64,000 bases of DNA from Microvelia longipes. Its lineage: Eukaryota; Arthropoda; Insecta; Hemiptera; Veliidae. The notes under the pieces are model-generated. The model made no database searches and was not told where the DNA came from. It worked only from the letters and a program-made list of their open reading frames with translations. The stretch lies in assembly GCA_018340805.1 (NCBI GenBank), contig JACMZG010001914.1, forward strand, positions 44,409,414 to 44,473,413, written 5' to 3'. A program made the translations under genes and the position numbers. Below are positions 1-11,732 of this stretch, one piece after another (position 1 is the first letter of the stretch; each line of letters begins with the position of its first letter).

Positions 1-447
1 TTAGAATTTTGGCTTTTAGGTAAAGGCATTCTCGCCTTCTTCGAGAATGCTTCAATGCGTTTCTCTGACTCAGTGCACCAGGTAGCATCTGGTGATACTA
101 TAGGAACTGATAAGATTGGTAATACTAGAAGGCAGTATTTTAAGTAAGGCCAAGGAGATCAGGGTAGCCAGTTGTAAAAATAGTAAAATTTGAACTAGTG
201 ACATGCCTGACCACTTACTGGTAGGTAAAAGTACTAATGCAGTGTCTAAGTATCAAGGAATGACTCGATGGAGAGTGTTCCAGTAGTAGTTATTATAATA
301 AAAGTGACAAATTAAAAGTGTTTTTCGCTTGAACGTTCGCTTGAACGTTTAGGCGGACAATTTTTACCAATTCTCAGTCAATTATATGTTATAAACCAAA
401 GTTGGACCATTCAGTCGACTTAGCGGTAGAGTTTTATAACATCACTA
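1..447. other. No gene seen; one small hairpin
   Basis: No coding or transposon signal is visible. A 9-bp perfect inverted repeat (GCATTCTCG at 26-34, CGAGAATGC at 42-50) is the only structure noted. Confidence 0.5.
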
Positions 448-452
448 ATAAT

Positions 453-881
453 AGACCAAGAGCCCAGGGGTGTTTTGTTAATAAAAAGTGTAATGGCTGG
501 AACCGGTCTCAATTTTTCGTAAATATCTTCCTGAACAAGGATCTGCAATTCTGCCGACTCGTATCGGATGGGTGTCCCAGGCAGAACGCACTTTAGGGGT
601 CAAAGGTTCTGCCTGGGACACCCATCCAATACGAGTCGGCAAAATTTCAGATCCTTGTTCAGGAATGTATTTACAAAAAAATTAAACCCGTTTCCAGCCA
701 TTACACTTTTTACTAACTTCGGTGGTAAATTTGACATGTAAAGTGCGTTCTGCCTGGGACACCCATCCGATACGAGTCGGCAGAATTGCAGATCCTTGTT
801 CAGGAAGATATTTACGAAAAATTGAGACCGGTTCCAGCCATTACACTTTTTATTAACAAAACACCCCAGGGTTCTTGGTCT
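453..881. mobile_element. Non-autonomous TIR element, family C, copy 1
   Basis: The left end (AGACCAAGAGCCCAGGGG) and the right end (inverse of it, ending CTTGGTCT) are terminal inverted repeats of over 100 bp. They are flanked by a 5-bp direct repeat ATAAT (448-452 and 882-886), which looks like a target-site duplication. Inside, a unit of about 140 bp is present once inverted on the left and twice in tandem (from 606 and 747). A second copy lies at 49839-50268. There is no transposase, so mobility must have been supplied in trans. The superfamily is not assigned. Short frames across the element simply follow the repeat. Confidence 0.75.
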
Positions 882-886
882 ATAAT

Positions 887-2323
887 AAATGCTTTCAATG
901 TTTATTGGAACACCAAAAGCAAATCAACAACAAAGTCAACAAAATCAAGAAACAGGAAGTTATTGTTAAAGGCCCGTATTCAAAGACATTTTCCTAACAT
1001 TTTCCAAACATTCTCCTTAAGGAACAAAAAGAATGTTAGGACTTAAGTTTTAAATGGATTTGACTAAGGCCTTAGATCATTTATCCCAGGGGGTTAGCAT
1101 ACAGAACTCGACGACCTTCCCGCTTATGGTGGTCTATCACTTTCTTCTCACTTCTATCACCATGACAATAGAGTCGTGTGCCACTCTATTTTGTTACGTC
1201 TAACTGATCAGGGCGTCAGCAAAGCCTGAACTCACTTTGCTCTCGCTTTAAATTCCGAAGAATATAATGTATAGTATATTTGCCAGAGACTAGTGCTGCT
1301 CTTTGACAGCCGCCATCCTTGGCATGTATTTAATATTATAGAGTATTTTCAACGTGCACTTGATAATTAAGTGTGCCAACTATTCATGATTTGCAAAACG
1401 CGAGAGTGTAAATAGGTTTAACACCCTGTATAACTATCTGAACAAAACTCCTTGAATCAGGTTGGTTCTCTAGAATAATCTTAAAGGACTTAGTTTATGC
1501 ACGTTAACTTGAGACCAGATCTTGTTTTCTGCTTAGAGCTACCCGACCCACTCTTATAATTGAGAGACCCGTGCTAAGATACTTCCTGATTGGTCTACAT
1601 CAATAATCTATGATCTGATTGGTTAACAATCCAATCACGATTTTTCTCTCAAACTTATTTCCCGCCTTGACAATTTAAATCTAAGATTTAAATTGACAAT
1701 GATCGTGATATTCCTTTTCACAATTCACCTTAAAGGTAAATTTAGAAGATTGACAAAAAAGCAAATAAAACTCAAACAGTACAACTCTTTAAGAATTCCA
1801 AAAGTACACTGGGAATATTCCGAGAGGTTACGCGATGCATGTCACGTTGTTTTCATGTCTTATTCACATATTTATTCATGATTTTTTGAACACGACTGTT
1901 TACTCTACTTTCTTTTAATATGACAAGCCTTCCAATAAAATTGTATCCATATATTTAGGGTATTTGAAAGAGAAAAAATCGGGCTCGAGTTTCCTTGGAA
2001 GTTTTTATAAGCATTTTGAAATGGGAACTTCCTCAGAATAGAAAAGCTATCTAAGACTATCCATATATTAGAGGAATTTGAATTTGGCATTACTTCTCCT
2101 TAGGATACGGAAGATACTCGATAATACTCAATTTGAATGGATCTAGTTCGGGCGAGGTTTGAAATGCTGAGTAAACGAAATCATTGACATGCAACTCTAT
2201 GTGATTCAACAAAATTGATTTTTTTAAAAAAATAAACACATTTTTGATATAATAGGAAAATTAACAAAAGGCAAAAGCACAACTTTAGTGCAAAGGCGCA
2301 CCTCATTTATTACTTATTCCTCT
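887..2323. other. No gene recognised
   Basis: Unassigned AT-rich sequence. A short frame near 1050-1150 has a weak LTKALDHLS string reminiscent of an RT motif, but nothing around it supports this. Confidence 0.4.
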
Positions 2324-2330
2324 GTGAATC

Positions 2331-2532
2331 CGTTCGGTTTCGGCACCGGAGGTCCGGGGTTCGCAGCCCGGACTATGCTTTAAGATTTTATGAATAGTAT
2401 TTGCATTAAAAAGATTTCGCCAACTTTAATTAATTCTTAGAAGTAGATGCTACCCACCTGAGGTGGTTCCCGCAGGGTAAATACCCTGATGGGCCGAAAG
2501 GCCCTAAAACGGGCATTTTTATTTTTTATTCA
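2331..2532 (+). mobile_element. tRNA-derived SINE, family S1, 5'-degenerate
   Basis: A B-box-like GGTTCGCAGCC near 2358 is followed by the S1 tail: a CCACC/GGTGG hairpin, a CCCGCAGGG step and a GNRA-loop hairpin (GGGCC-GAAA-GGCCC), then an AT-rich end. GTGAATC directly before (2324-2330) and after (2533-2539) fits a target-site duplication. Three other copies in the window share the tail (21984, minus strand at 26331, 61250). Transcription would be by RNA polymerase III, with retrotransposition by a LINE partner. The A box is not recognisable here. Confidence 0.75.
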
Positions 2533-2575
2533 GTGAATCTGTCAAATGTGCCTAAATTCGTTGACAAAACTGTGG

Positions 2576-2623
2576 CATGCCTACAGTGGAATAAAATAGT
2601 TACTCTATTCCACTGTAGGCATG
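2576..2623. repeat. Perfect 18-bp inverted repeat
   Basis: CATGCCTACAGTGGAATA (2576-2593) and its exact reverse complement (2606-2623) flank a 12-base loop. It is one of several near-perfect hairpins in the window with no element around them. Confidence 0.85.
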
Positions 2624-2841
2624 AAGAAACATTTGTAAAGAAACAAGAAAAACTCTATTGACTTCATTCAAAATAAAAGGTAGATATGAATTCTAAAATA
2701 ATCTTGGGTCTCTATAATATTTTTTTTTAATTTAAAAAGTTAAGCACGTGTTTACGTACGATAATTAAATATAATTTAAATTCTTAAATATAATGTAAAA
2801 ATCAATCAGAATGTCATAATGCAAAAAATGATAAAAATCAC

Positions 2842-2985
2842 TGTAACCGTGCGCCGGAGCGTTCTCGCCTTTGGACGTTACCAGAAGCTCCGATCGGGAC
2901 GAAGAAGGGAATCCTTCTGTGCCGGGTCAATTGCACAGGCGTCCCGAGTTACAAGGCGGCAAGGCAGAACGGGAATGAGCAAATA
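2842..2985 (+). other. GC-rich outlier block, function unknown
   Basis: A block of about 140 bp has far higher GC than its surroundings. It is open in all three forward frames for about 40 codons, ends in GAATGAGCAAATAAA and is followed by AT-rich DNA. One frame starts at ATG 2828 and encodes about 54 basic residues (TVRRSVLAFGRYQ...). It could be a retroelement 3' end with a polyadenylation signal, a terminal exon fragment or a structured RNA. No family was recognised. Confidence 0.35.
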
Positions 2986-2989
2986 AAAC

Positions 2990-5232
2990 TATGTTTGTTT
3001 AAAATTGTCGTTAGTTTTATTTATACAAGTAACATCTTAATTCCTGGATTAATTTTCCTTAAAAGTATTTACCATTGAAACTTTTTCTCTCTTGGTTTTT
3101 GGTTGAGTAAACACTTTAATTGTGAGGTTGTACAGAGAGTACAACCTAACCTTGGAACCTTTTACAAAACCTTAACAGTGGAACTGAAAATATAGTGATC
3201 TTACTTACTGATGAATATGATAGTCCAAACTGGAATCGGGAACCACATCTCTAAGCAACGGTTGATCACTAATTACACTAATCTAATAATCTCAATTACA
3301 ATCTGTCTCAATCTCAATCACCATCTGAATTACACTCTGACCCCTAGGGGTAGGAACAGGAGCTCTTATAGTTCCCCCTCAAGTCCCCCCTGAGTATTGG
3401 TATGTTAAAGACACTACAATACTTGCACCCCTTAATGACGTGCAACCCCCCACGAGGGCCCCCAGAACCCTGGCTTGTGGCAAGGTCCCACGGTATTTGA
3501 CTATGTGTTAAGCTTACCATATTTGCTATTAAAAAGCCAATAAATTCTGCATCTACTGTCAACTACGCGGTATGGTCTCTGAAGTAGGCCGCTCTAAAAG
3601 GCGCCTTTCTGTAAACATCCTGTAAACCAGACCAGGGATCTGGTAGTGCTAAAGTCTGTATTAATACTTTAATATTTTGAACTAAAACTTATATGAAACT
3701 AAACTGAAATGTTAAGATGACCAAACTATGAAATTTAAAACCTTTAATTTCAATTTCGCTTTACTACAATCACTTAATCCAAGTAAGGTAATATTGTTGT
3801 GAGGAATTTTTCTAGAAGTAAACACAGAATGAGGTGTCATTTTTGTTTAGCCCAGAATCGCTGTAGAGTGAGTGGACACATTCTCCTTCTTCCGTTCCTC
3901 AAACTCAAAACTAAGTTGGTAAGGACAATAAAAATTAAGATCGTTAAACATTAACACCATTTGTTCTAAATGGTTAAATTAATTATATATTTATGTTTTT
4001 AATAAATTACCTACATTTTTACAAACGTATATTTTTTCAAAATCAATAAAAAATATTTCATATACACTCTATATTTACAGCAGATGTCTGTCACTTCCAG
4101 TAACACGTCGAGTAAATATAAATTCAATATTTTATTCGTGAAAAGCATAAATATGTATAAACGGAAAAAACAAACTTTTAAGCCGGAACTTGCTTTTGTA
4201 AATCTCACTGACTTTATAAGTGCTTTTACGTTGCTTTTCTTTCGCTGGTATTTTATTTATTTTAAATCAATATATTTTATTTATTTTTATAGAACTTTAT
4301 GTGTTGTGTCAGTCTTTTGTTTTGTTTATTTAATATTTTACTTCATTACACAAGAAGTGTCAAAATCAGGGGGGTTAACTTAAATGAGGAAAAGTTTAGA
4401 TTCGATTATCGCAAGCTACTAAAAATTAGCGCTGCGGCGGACCATTGCGAACAACTACAGAACTAACCCCAATAGCTTTCCAAAAATGACTGTTCAAGTA
4501 TCTATAGTATCTGGTCAAAATATATTTGTTTTGAAAATATTGAGTTGTTTTACCCTTTCAGTACACACCGCTCAATATGGTGTCTTGTTAAGGCTGCATT
4601 CGACGCCGGACTGTGTGTATGGGTCACGTGCGTCAATAAAGAATGAACCCGATGTTTCTCTTTCACTACGGCGCATGGCAGATGAAATCACAATGCTGCA
4701 CAGGACTAAACAGGATATTGGAGACAAATGAATTTGAGCCTGAAGCTTGGATCCTTGTTAGGTGGAGACAAGAATTCACCCTTTAGCTCAGATTTCACAG
4801 CATCGTTTTATAATCCTGGATAAGCGAAACAGAAAACCAGAAGAAGCGAAACGTTGAATTTATCGTCTACATTGAGAAGGTTGATGTTGATCTAGTCTGC
4901 ATGTCAATGTCAATGCACAAGCCTTTTTTTGGCAGGAAACGCTAAATTTTCAGCGAAAACATTAGATAACGAAGAAAATACTAAATATAACTTATTGATC
5001 AGTTATAAGTTTACTTTTTCGTCTGTCAGACAAAATAGCATTAACGAACGATCCAAGTTTCCTCATTTGCCAGACAAACTAACCGAAGCAAAAGAGACCC
5101 TGTAAACGATAGGTTCTGACCCCTAAAATTGACAAAATCCTAAAAATGATAAACAAAATATCAATACCAAAGTATTGATTATCAGTCTGATATTTTCGCT
5201 TTATCTCGGTATTCGTAGTAAAAAGGAAACTT
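2990..5232. other. No gene recognised
   Basis: Unassigned. A GC-richer patch at 3335-3490 contains C-runs and a short antisense frame without known motifs. A small inverted repeat lies at 3124-3146 (GAGGTTGTAC and GTACAACCT). Nothing else is supportable. Confidence 0.4.
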
Positions 5233-5460
5233 TTGTACTGTTCATGCGGTAGTTGTACAGTACATGCGGTAGTTGTACAGTACATGCGGTAGTTGTACAG
5301 TACATGCGGTAGTTGTACAGTACATGCGGTAGTTGTACAGTACATGCGGTAGTTATACAGTACATGCGGTAGTTGTACAGTACATGCGGTAGTTATACAG
5401 TACGGTAGTGTACAGTACGGTAGTTGTACAGTAGTTACAAAGTTACAGTACATGCGGTAG
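5233..5460. repeat. 20-bp minisatellite, about 10-11 units
   Basis: The unit TACATGCGGTAGTTGTACAG is repeated almost perfectly, with shortened units at the 3' end near 5405-5445. The antisense frame (repeating TVQLPH- and YNYRMYCTT-like strings) is a by-product of the repeat. Each unit carries the self-complementary TGTACA. Confidence 0.95.
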
Positions 5461-6125
5461 GTGAGGAAAATCATAAATTTCTTAATGAAAGGTTATTGGT
5501 CAATTATCTATAAAATGTAGCTACTTTTCATTAATTTATTTTCTTATCTAAATAGCATCGTAAAAAGTTACTAAGATTGACTTTCTTATTATTATTTTCT
5601 GATAGAAGAAAACTGCCCATAAAACTTTTTTCATTAAAGAGCCGATTTTGTTATATAAAAATGGGGATCGTAAAAGAGGGTAAAAAAGCACATGACCGGT
5701 TTGAAGAATATTTTATAAAGATGGGGCTTTAAGTTTTATGCTAATAGCGAACTTTAACTTTATAACTTATTTCTTAATAACTTGTGAAGTAATTGCAAAT
5801 TAAGAGTTATGTGTCGAGAATTAATTACATTAGATATTAAAATGAGTTCTGTTTCATTGAAAAATTTAAAATGAATTCCTGAATAAAAAAAATATCACGT
5901 TATTTTTACTTTTTTCTTCATCTATATCTTAGGTTTATTGGAAAAAATTCCGAAACCAACATTTACCTGAATTATCCGGTTTAGGTGTTTCAAGTCTTCC
6001 TGAGTTGTTTTCACAAAGTTGTCTGTACTTGTGTGTCTGTTATCTTCGTACCTCTCATCGTATTCGTGCTAGATAATTGTGACTTATCAATCTTTAATTA
6101 TCTAGTTGTGCTATTCGGAAAATAA

Positions 6126-6186
6126 TTTTTATGACGTCTTTAACCCGCAATAATGACTCAGCAACGTGTAAAAATTTTTCATCGGT
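6126..6186 (+). mobile_element. Relic of family A repeat
   Basis: ATGACGTCTTTAACCCG, a TGACTCAGCA and an AT-rich run follow the same order as in family A at 11197-11240, where TGACGTCATTAACCCGG precedes TGCTGAGTCAGC. The order and spacing of these motifs is the only evidence. It is heavily diverged. The rest of 5465-6230 shows nothing recognisable. Confidence 0.45.
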
Positions 6187-6232
6187 TTGAGATAAGAAAT
6201 GAACGAATGATCGGCCATTGACTTGCTTATTG

Positions 6233-6435
6233 GCAAATAGTAGCGATTAAGGTGATATTAACTGTGTCATAGCGAATAGTAGCGATTAAGGTGATATTAA
6301 CTGTGTCATTGCAAATAGTAGCGATTAAGGTGATATTAACTGTATCAGTGCAAATAGTAGCGATTAAGGTTATATTAACTGTGTCATTGCAAATAGTAGC
6401 GATTAAGGTGATCTTAACTGTATCAGTGCAAATAG
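6233..6435. repeat. 39-bp minisatellite, 5 units, with dimeric pattern
   Basis: GCAAATAGTAGCGATTAAGG recurs at 6233, 6272 (variant), 6311, 6350, 6389 and (partial) 6428, exactly 39 bp apart. The last four units alternate GTGTCATT and GTATCAGT endings, which suggests duplication of a 78-bp dimer. Confidence 0.95.
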
Positions 6436-6439
6436 TTTT

Positions 6440-7085
6440 TACATCAAATCAAACTAAATGACTCATGACTGTTGATATCACCTAGTTGATATCATATTTT
6501 ACGAGAGATGTTGAGATATACATTTTAGCACTTGAACATGTGAGTATATGACAGAGATATATACCAACTACATATCAATGTTTCCATTTTCTCTTTGCCT
6601 GATATTTTTCAAGTTTAAGACAACAAGTAAAAAAGTGACTTTGAAGAAGTTTCTTTCCTTCAACTTTGAAAGAATAAAATACACATTTTTTTTCTCTTTC
6701 GGAGAGGTTTTTCACTGTGTCAGCTTTTCTTGAAGCCACCATATTCTATCAAAATCAACGCCTTGTTCGAAAAGTCAGCTTTTCTCCAGAGAAACCACTA
6801 AAAAAGATTCCATTTTGAATTTTCGCACGTAAACACCACTCTTTATCTTCTTTAAATTTTTATATTTTGTATTTTTTTCTTTCTCTAAAACTAAACGTCG
6901 ATCAACAAGTCAGCAAAACAAAATGAAAGGTGTTAGGGGAGGAAAAAAACACTATTCTTGACGTCAGCGTCCTTTAATAATAGCGCTCTTAAAATTATTT
7001 CTATATTTGTGGTTGATAAACTATAGATTTGAAGCCTTTAATAAGCTTATTATTATTATTATTATTAATGATTGGGGTTGGGTAC
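6440..7085. other. No gene recognised
   Basis: AT-rich sequence. A 61-codon frame at 6548-6733 has no motif and is likely chance. Confidence 0.4.
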
Positions 7086-7089
7086 GAGA

Positions 7090-7432
7090 ATAGATCCCAC
7101 TTGCACTGAGACTGAAAGTGTATTGTACAGTCCCATCAATTGGTTCAGGTCAGAATAATCCTTTTCCCCGGACTAGGTCTAGGATCTTTTTGACCAGTGA
7201 TTCATTGGTAGAGTCAAACTTGTGAGAGTGCTGCTACCAAAGTTGGAGAACCTTTGAAAGGCTAGGGCTTCACATCTCAGAAGTATGTGAGAGGCAGTTT
7301 CGGTTTCCGATTCACAAAGCCTACACACTGGGTTGTGTACCAATCTTTAAGATTGGTATCTTTAAAGATACCAATGGTAAGGAGATGTTTTTGAAGGTGA
7401 CAGTGACCAGTCATTAGTCCAGTTACTGTTCT
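7090..7432 (-). pseudogene. LINE ORF2 C-terminus: end of RNase H plus zinc knuckle
   Basis: Read on the minus strand from 7432, the sequence gives LSRRDLRTVTGLMTGHCHL, then after a disrupted stretch VCRLCESETETASHILLRC. This is the LTGHxxLxxHL plus CxxC-x8-HxxxxC signature that ends ORF2 of insect R1/Jockey/I-type non-LTR retrotransposons. Stops and frameshifts break it. A perfect 24-bp palindrome (7352-7375) sits just upstream of the knuckle and duplicates coding bases. Everything N-terminal is missing: an AT/GA microsatellite begins directly at 7450. Confidence 0.85.
7352..7375. repeat. Perfect 24-bp palindrome inside LINE relic
   Basis: ATTGGTATCTTT is followed immediately by its exact reverse complement with no loop, and overlaps another small inverted repeat at 7339-7357. 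It interrupts the LINE frame, so it arose after the LINE inserted. Confidence 0.9.
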
Positions 7433-7449
7433 AAGATCTCTTCTGCTTA

Positions 7450-7678
<229 letters not shown>

Positions 7679-8960
7679 GATTGATTGATTACTGATTTAT
7701 TTAACCACGCAGAATTAGGACCATACGGTCCTCTCTTCCATACAACGTGGATAAATTTTCAGTCGTCAGTTTATTTATTAAATTACATAAAATACATACA
7801 ATAAAAAATACAAACAATATGCAAAATTATCTTTTTTATACAATAAATTTATAGTTTTAACTATGAAAACTTACTATAAAAATCATTAACTTTAGTTATT
7901 TAATAGCTAATTTCTTTTAATTATAGTTAATTTAGTATCATTATATTTTTAAAAATTATAATTATAATGATTTTTTTAAATGCAATTCAAATAGAAATAA
8001 GACATTGACAAGAAAATGTGCAAAATTTTCATTCAGATTATTATTGTCAGTTGGACTGATTCCACTTCTATAACATTACATTTTTTTATTATTTAGAATA
8101 TGTTTATTAAAATAATAAATCATGAGAATAAATTTTATGACGGATTAATTAGCATATTATTGGTCCCTGGTTAATAATTTTTTTTTATAATTAATTATAA
8201 AAAGAAATGATTCATTCCCTGATTCATTTTACGAGGATAGAACCTATTTTTAAGTTTTAAGATCATGGTTTGTTATAATTCCTCTTTAAATATATTTAAT
8301 GACAAAATAATAGAAGAATTAAATTTAAAAACCATCTAGTGGAGGTTGTCTCAAGTTGGTTTAAAATATTACTTGGAGCTAGAAGCATTAGCTCTAAAAG
8401 AGCTGCTTTAGAGACGAGTTGTAAAGATCTTAATCCTTTCTACCTCCTTTCCAAAGAGAAAGTTTAGTACTGTCTTAAAAATACTTCGGAAAAAGAGAAA
8501 AAGATAGTGTAACTGAAAAAAAGAAGACTAAGTCGACAAATCCTACCAGGACTCGAGAAGACTTTTGAAAAGTACGGAGGTTTTCCGAGATGCCTTGGAG
8601 CAACTTCTACCGAAAAACTCCTTAGAAGAATAAAAAGGAGATTTGGCAGGAATTTTCTAAAGGCAGCTCAAAGACAAACACAACGAGAAATAATAACCTT
8701 CTTTTGATTCCATCTTGGTCGTATTAACGGAATTTTATTATTTTTATTCCCTGGATATTATTTCCTTATAAAATCTTGATCTAATCATTCTCTAAATTCT
8801 ATTACGGTTTGAAGTAAAGAAGATTATTTTTCTACTTAAGTTATTAAAGTTGTATTTGTTGATTATTTATTTTTTTATAAAGATTATAATTATATTTTCA
8901 TTTATAATTCTAGTTTAACTTCCTAATCCTCGTGCATTGTGTTAGAATTGTTTTATTTTG
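7679..8960. other. No gene recognised
   Basis: AT-rich. A stretch at 8338-8467 is open for about 40 codons without known motifs. Confidence 0.4.
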
Positions 8961-9290
8961 CATTAAGTAAATTATCTAATGCATTAGGTTTTAAGTAAAT
9001 GTTTTAATGTATTAAGGTTTAATTAATGCATTAAGTTTTAAATGTTTTATGCAAATTTTAAAGTTGCATAAGTTTTAAGTAAATGTTTTAATTAAGGTAA
9101 ATGTTTAATGCATTAAGTTTTAAATGTTTTAATGTATGTTTTAATAAATGTTTGCATTAAGTTTTAAGTAAATGTTTTAATGTATTAAGGTTTAATTAAA
9201 TGTTTAATGCATTAAGTTTTAAGTAAATGTTTTAATGTATTAAGGTTTAATTAAATGTTTAATGCATTAAGTTTTAAGTAATGTTAAACT
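8961..9290. repeat. AT-rich minisatellite, unit about 55 bp
   Basis: GCATTAAGTTTTAAGTAAATG and TTTAATGTATTAAGG alternate irregularly with deletions. The last two units are nearly identical. Confidence 0.85.
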
Positions 9291-9297
9291 CTAAAAA

Positions 9298-9447
9298 TCC
9301 GTATATCTACGGTATCTAGATATACAACCGTATATCTAAGGTATCTAGTATTCAACCGTATATCTACGGTATCTAGATATACAACCGTATATCTACGGTA
9401 TCTAGATATACATCCATATATCTACGGTATCTAGATATACAACCGTA
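9298..9447. repeat. 29-bp minisatellite, 5 units, left of LINE
   Basis: CCGTATATCTACGGTATC plus TAGATATACAA repeats at 9299, 9328, 9356, 9385 and 9414. Each unit contains self-complementary parts (CCGTATATCTACGG, TATCTAGATA). The same unit reappears at 14330-14400 on the other side of the LINE. Confidence 0.95.
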
Positions 9448-9589
9448 AATAATAATAAATCTTATTTGCATAAATACTAATACAAGTACAATGGCAAATC
9501 GTCAAATATACAAAATTAAAGTAACATAAATTACTCAACATTAATTTTATTAGAGAAGTTACTCAAAAAAAAGGCTGCTCTTCAAGGCT

Positions 9590-10810
9590 TTTTTTACGGC
9601 TTTTTTGAAATTATCTATTGGCAACTCTTGATTTTTTACATCTAAATGATTAAAAAGTTTTACCCCAATACACTATGACCCACTTCTGACTTCTTAAGTC
9701 TATGAGTTGGTATTGTAAGTACTTTTTATTCTTTGTATTATCTATGATAATCACTATTGGTTTTAAATTTATTTAAGTTTTTTTTAATAAAGAGCACAGA
9801 ATTAAAAATAAAAAGATTTATGACAGTCATTATTGCCAGTCTCTTAAATGAAGATTGACAGGTGAACCAGGTTTGGCTCCCCGTTATTCTTCTAATTATC
9901 TTTTTTGATAAATAAGCAATGGATCTAAAATTGACGTGTCCCCAGGCAAATAGCAATAATTTAACCTGCTCTGAACAAGAGATTTGTAGACGAGCACAAG
10001 AGTTTCTTCTGGTAACGAGTCTTTTACTTTCTAAAAAATAAGTACCTAGCATACTTTTAGTCATTGTGTGACATGGTCTTTCCAATTAATTTACCGTCAA
10101 TAGTGACTCCCAGAATTTTACGGTTGTTGTTTGTAATCAAGTCGGAGACTTATGATTAATGACTGTGTTTTATCTTTATTTAGTATAAAGTCATTGCTAC
10201 TAAACCAATATTCCATTTTACTTAATCTTTGATCTCCTATTTTTTTCAGCTTAGTTTCGTCAGAATGGCGGTGAGTCAGGTTGGAATCATCTGCAAAGTA
10301 GGTAAGTCTTCTATTATCTTTTCTGTTAGTTAGGTATGAACATTGGCATATCATTCGTGCTTAGAAGGTAAAGAATAGGGCCTAAAATGGATCCCTGTGG
10401 AACCTTTATTAATTAATTTATGTTCTGAACATACATTGTTGTGTTTCTACGTATTGCACCCTATGTGAAAGGAATTCTTTGAGTAACGAATAAGCGTTTC
10501 CTTTGATGTTTAAAGTTCACATTTTTTAAGTAGAGTTGAAATACATACTCTATCAAAAGCTTTTGATAAATCACAGCAAGAAGCTGAGTATGTTCACCAC
10601 TCTCTAATCCTTCAAGCGCTGATTCTACTACTTTAAGTATAGCTTCAAATAGTAGACCTTCCTCTCCTGTATCCATACTGTGTAGGTACTAATAATTTAT
10701 TTGTTTCCAGTATTGAATAACTGGATCTTCACAGCTGCTTCTAGAATCTTCCCAAGTATAGGAGTAATGCTGAGAGGACGGTAACTATCAGGTAAGTCTT
10801 CATTTCCTTT
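9590..10810 (-). pseudogene. LINE reverse transcriptase and C-terminal domain (degenerate)
   Basis: Going down from 10810, YRPLSITPILGKILE (RT block 1) is followed by CDLSKAFDRVCISTLLKK (block A, with its catalytic Asp) one base out of frame near 10580. Then comes LTYFADDSNLTH (block C, FADD catalytic Asp pair intact) near 10300, with NDFILNKDKTQSLI after it. The conserved CR1/Jockey tail AWGHVNFRSIAYLSKKIIRR and LFIFNSVLFIKKN follows at 9770-9950. At least three frameshifts separate these blocks. The enzyme would copy LINE RNA at the nicked target; here it is not functional. Confidence 0.9.
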
Positions 10811-10935
10811 TAGCGAATTTCCTTTGGGAAAAAATTCGCTAATGGGATAGGCGTCATGGCGGAATTCGAACCTCGGACACGACACAAATCCGTTTCAGAG
10901 GTCCTAATGACGAAAAAAAAATTTCGCGAGATTTT

Positions 10936-11086
10936 ATAATATATTATATATATATTATATATATATATATATATTTAATATATTATTATAATATATATTA
11001 TATGTATGTATATATATTATATATATATTATATATATTATATATATATATTATATATATATATATATATATAATATATATATATAT
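10936..11086. repeat. (AT)n microsatellite inside family A
   Basis: An interrupted AT array between the family A head and the TTTCTAGACACTT segment. The same junction recurs in copies 2 and 3, so the array is part of the element. Confidence 0.95.
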
Positions 11087-11197
11087 TTCTAGACACTTCT
11101 TGTAAACACTCTATCTTTCGACGGATTATACTTTTTAACCAAACTTGTACAAAAATCAACCTTTGGAGGACACGACCCTATTGAAACCAGGTTTTTG

Positions 11198-11228
11198 TGA
11201 CGTCATTAACCCGGTTTGCTGAGTCAGC
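11198..11228. promoter_or_regulatory. bZIP-type motif pair in family A
   Basis: TGACGTCA (full CRE, 11198-11205) lies 11 bases from TGCTGAGTCAGC (11217-11228, the half-symmetric Maf/AP-1-type element). Both are kept in copy 2 at 34581-34611 in opposite orientation. Binding is inferred from consensus only. Confidence 0.4.
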
Positions 11229-11732
11229 GAAATTTTCAAAAAATCAGCAAAATTCAGGGTTAATATTTTTTGCCGCAAAAAAGGTCAATATTTATGTTTT
11301 TTGAGACGCTGAATCGAATGAAACCGGTCCGAAGTCGATACGACCACTCTAAGTGACTAAAAATCGAAAAAACCATTGTAAATTACCAAAAACCAAAATG
11401 TAGGTCGATAAAAAATAAATTTCGAGTAGGGTGTCGTTTTCTATGTAATTTTGGGCGCTTAATCGAATGAACCGGTCCGAAGTCGATACGACCACTTTAA
11501 GTTACCAAAAAGTCAAAAAAATCACAAAAAATTATAGAAAACCAAAATTACGGTCGTCGAAATTAAATTTCGAGTAGGTGTGTTTTCAATGTTTTTTGGG
11601 CCTCTGAGTTGAATGGCAGTGGTCCGGAGTCAATACGACCACTCAAACTCAGGGTACCTGGGTCACATCTGGAAGGGTCGATAATTTTTTATCGTTTTTT
11701 TTACTAAATATAGTTTAAACTAGAAAATAATT

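Noticed and set aside
1050..1150. RT-like LTKALDHLS string
   Set aside because: Only one weak motif, with no following RT blocks in any frame.
4835..4860. GAAACGTT string resembling a hammerhead core
   Set aside because: No CTGANGA box or stem II precedes it.
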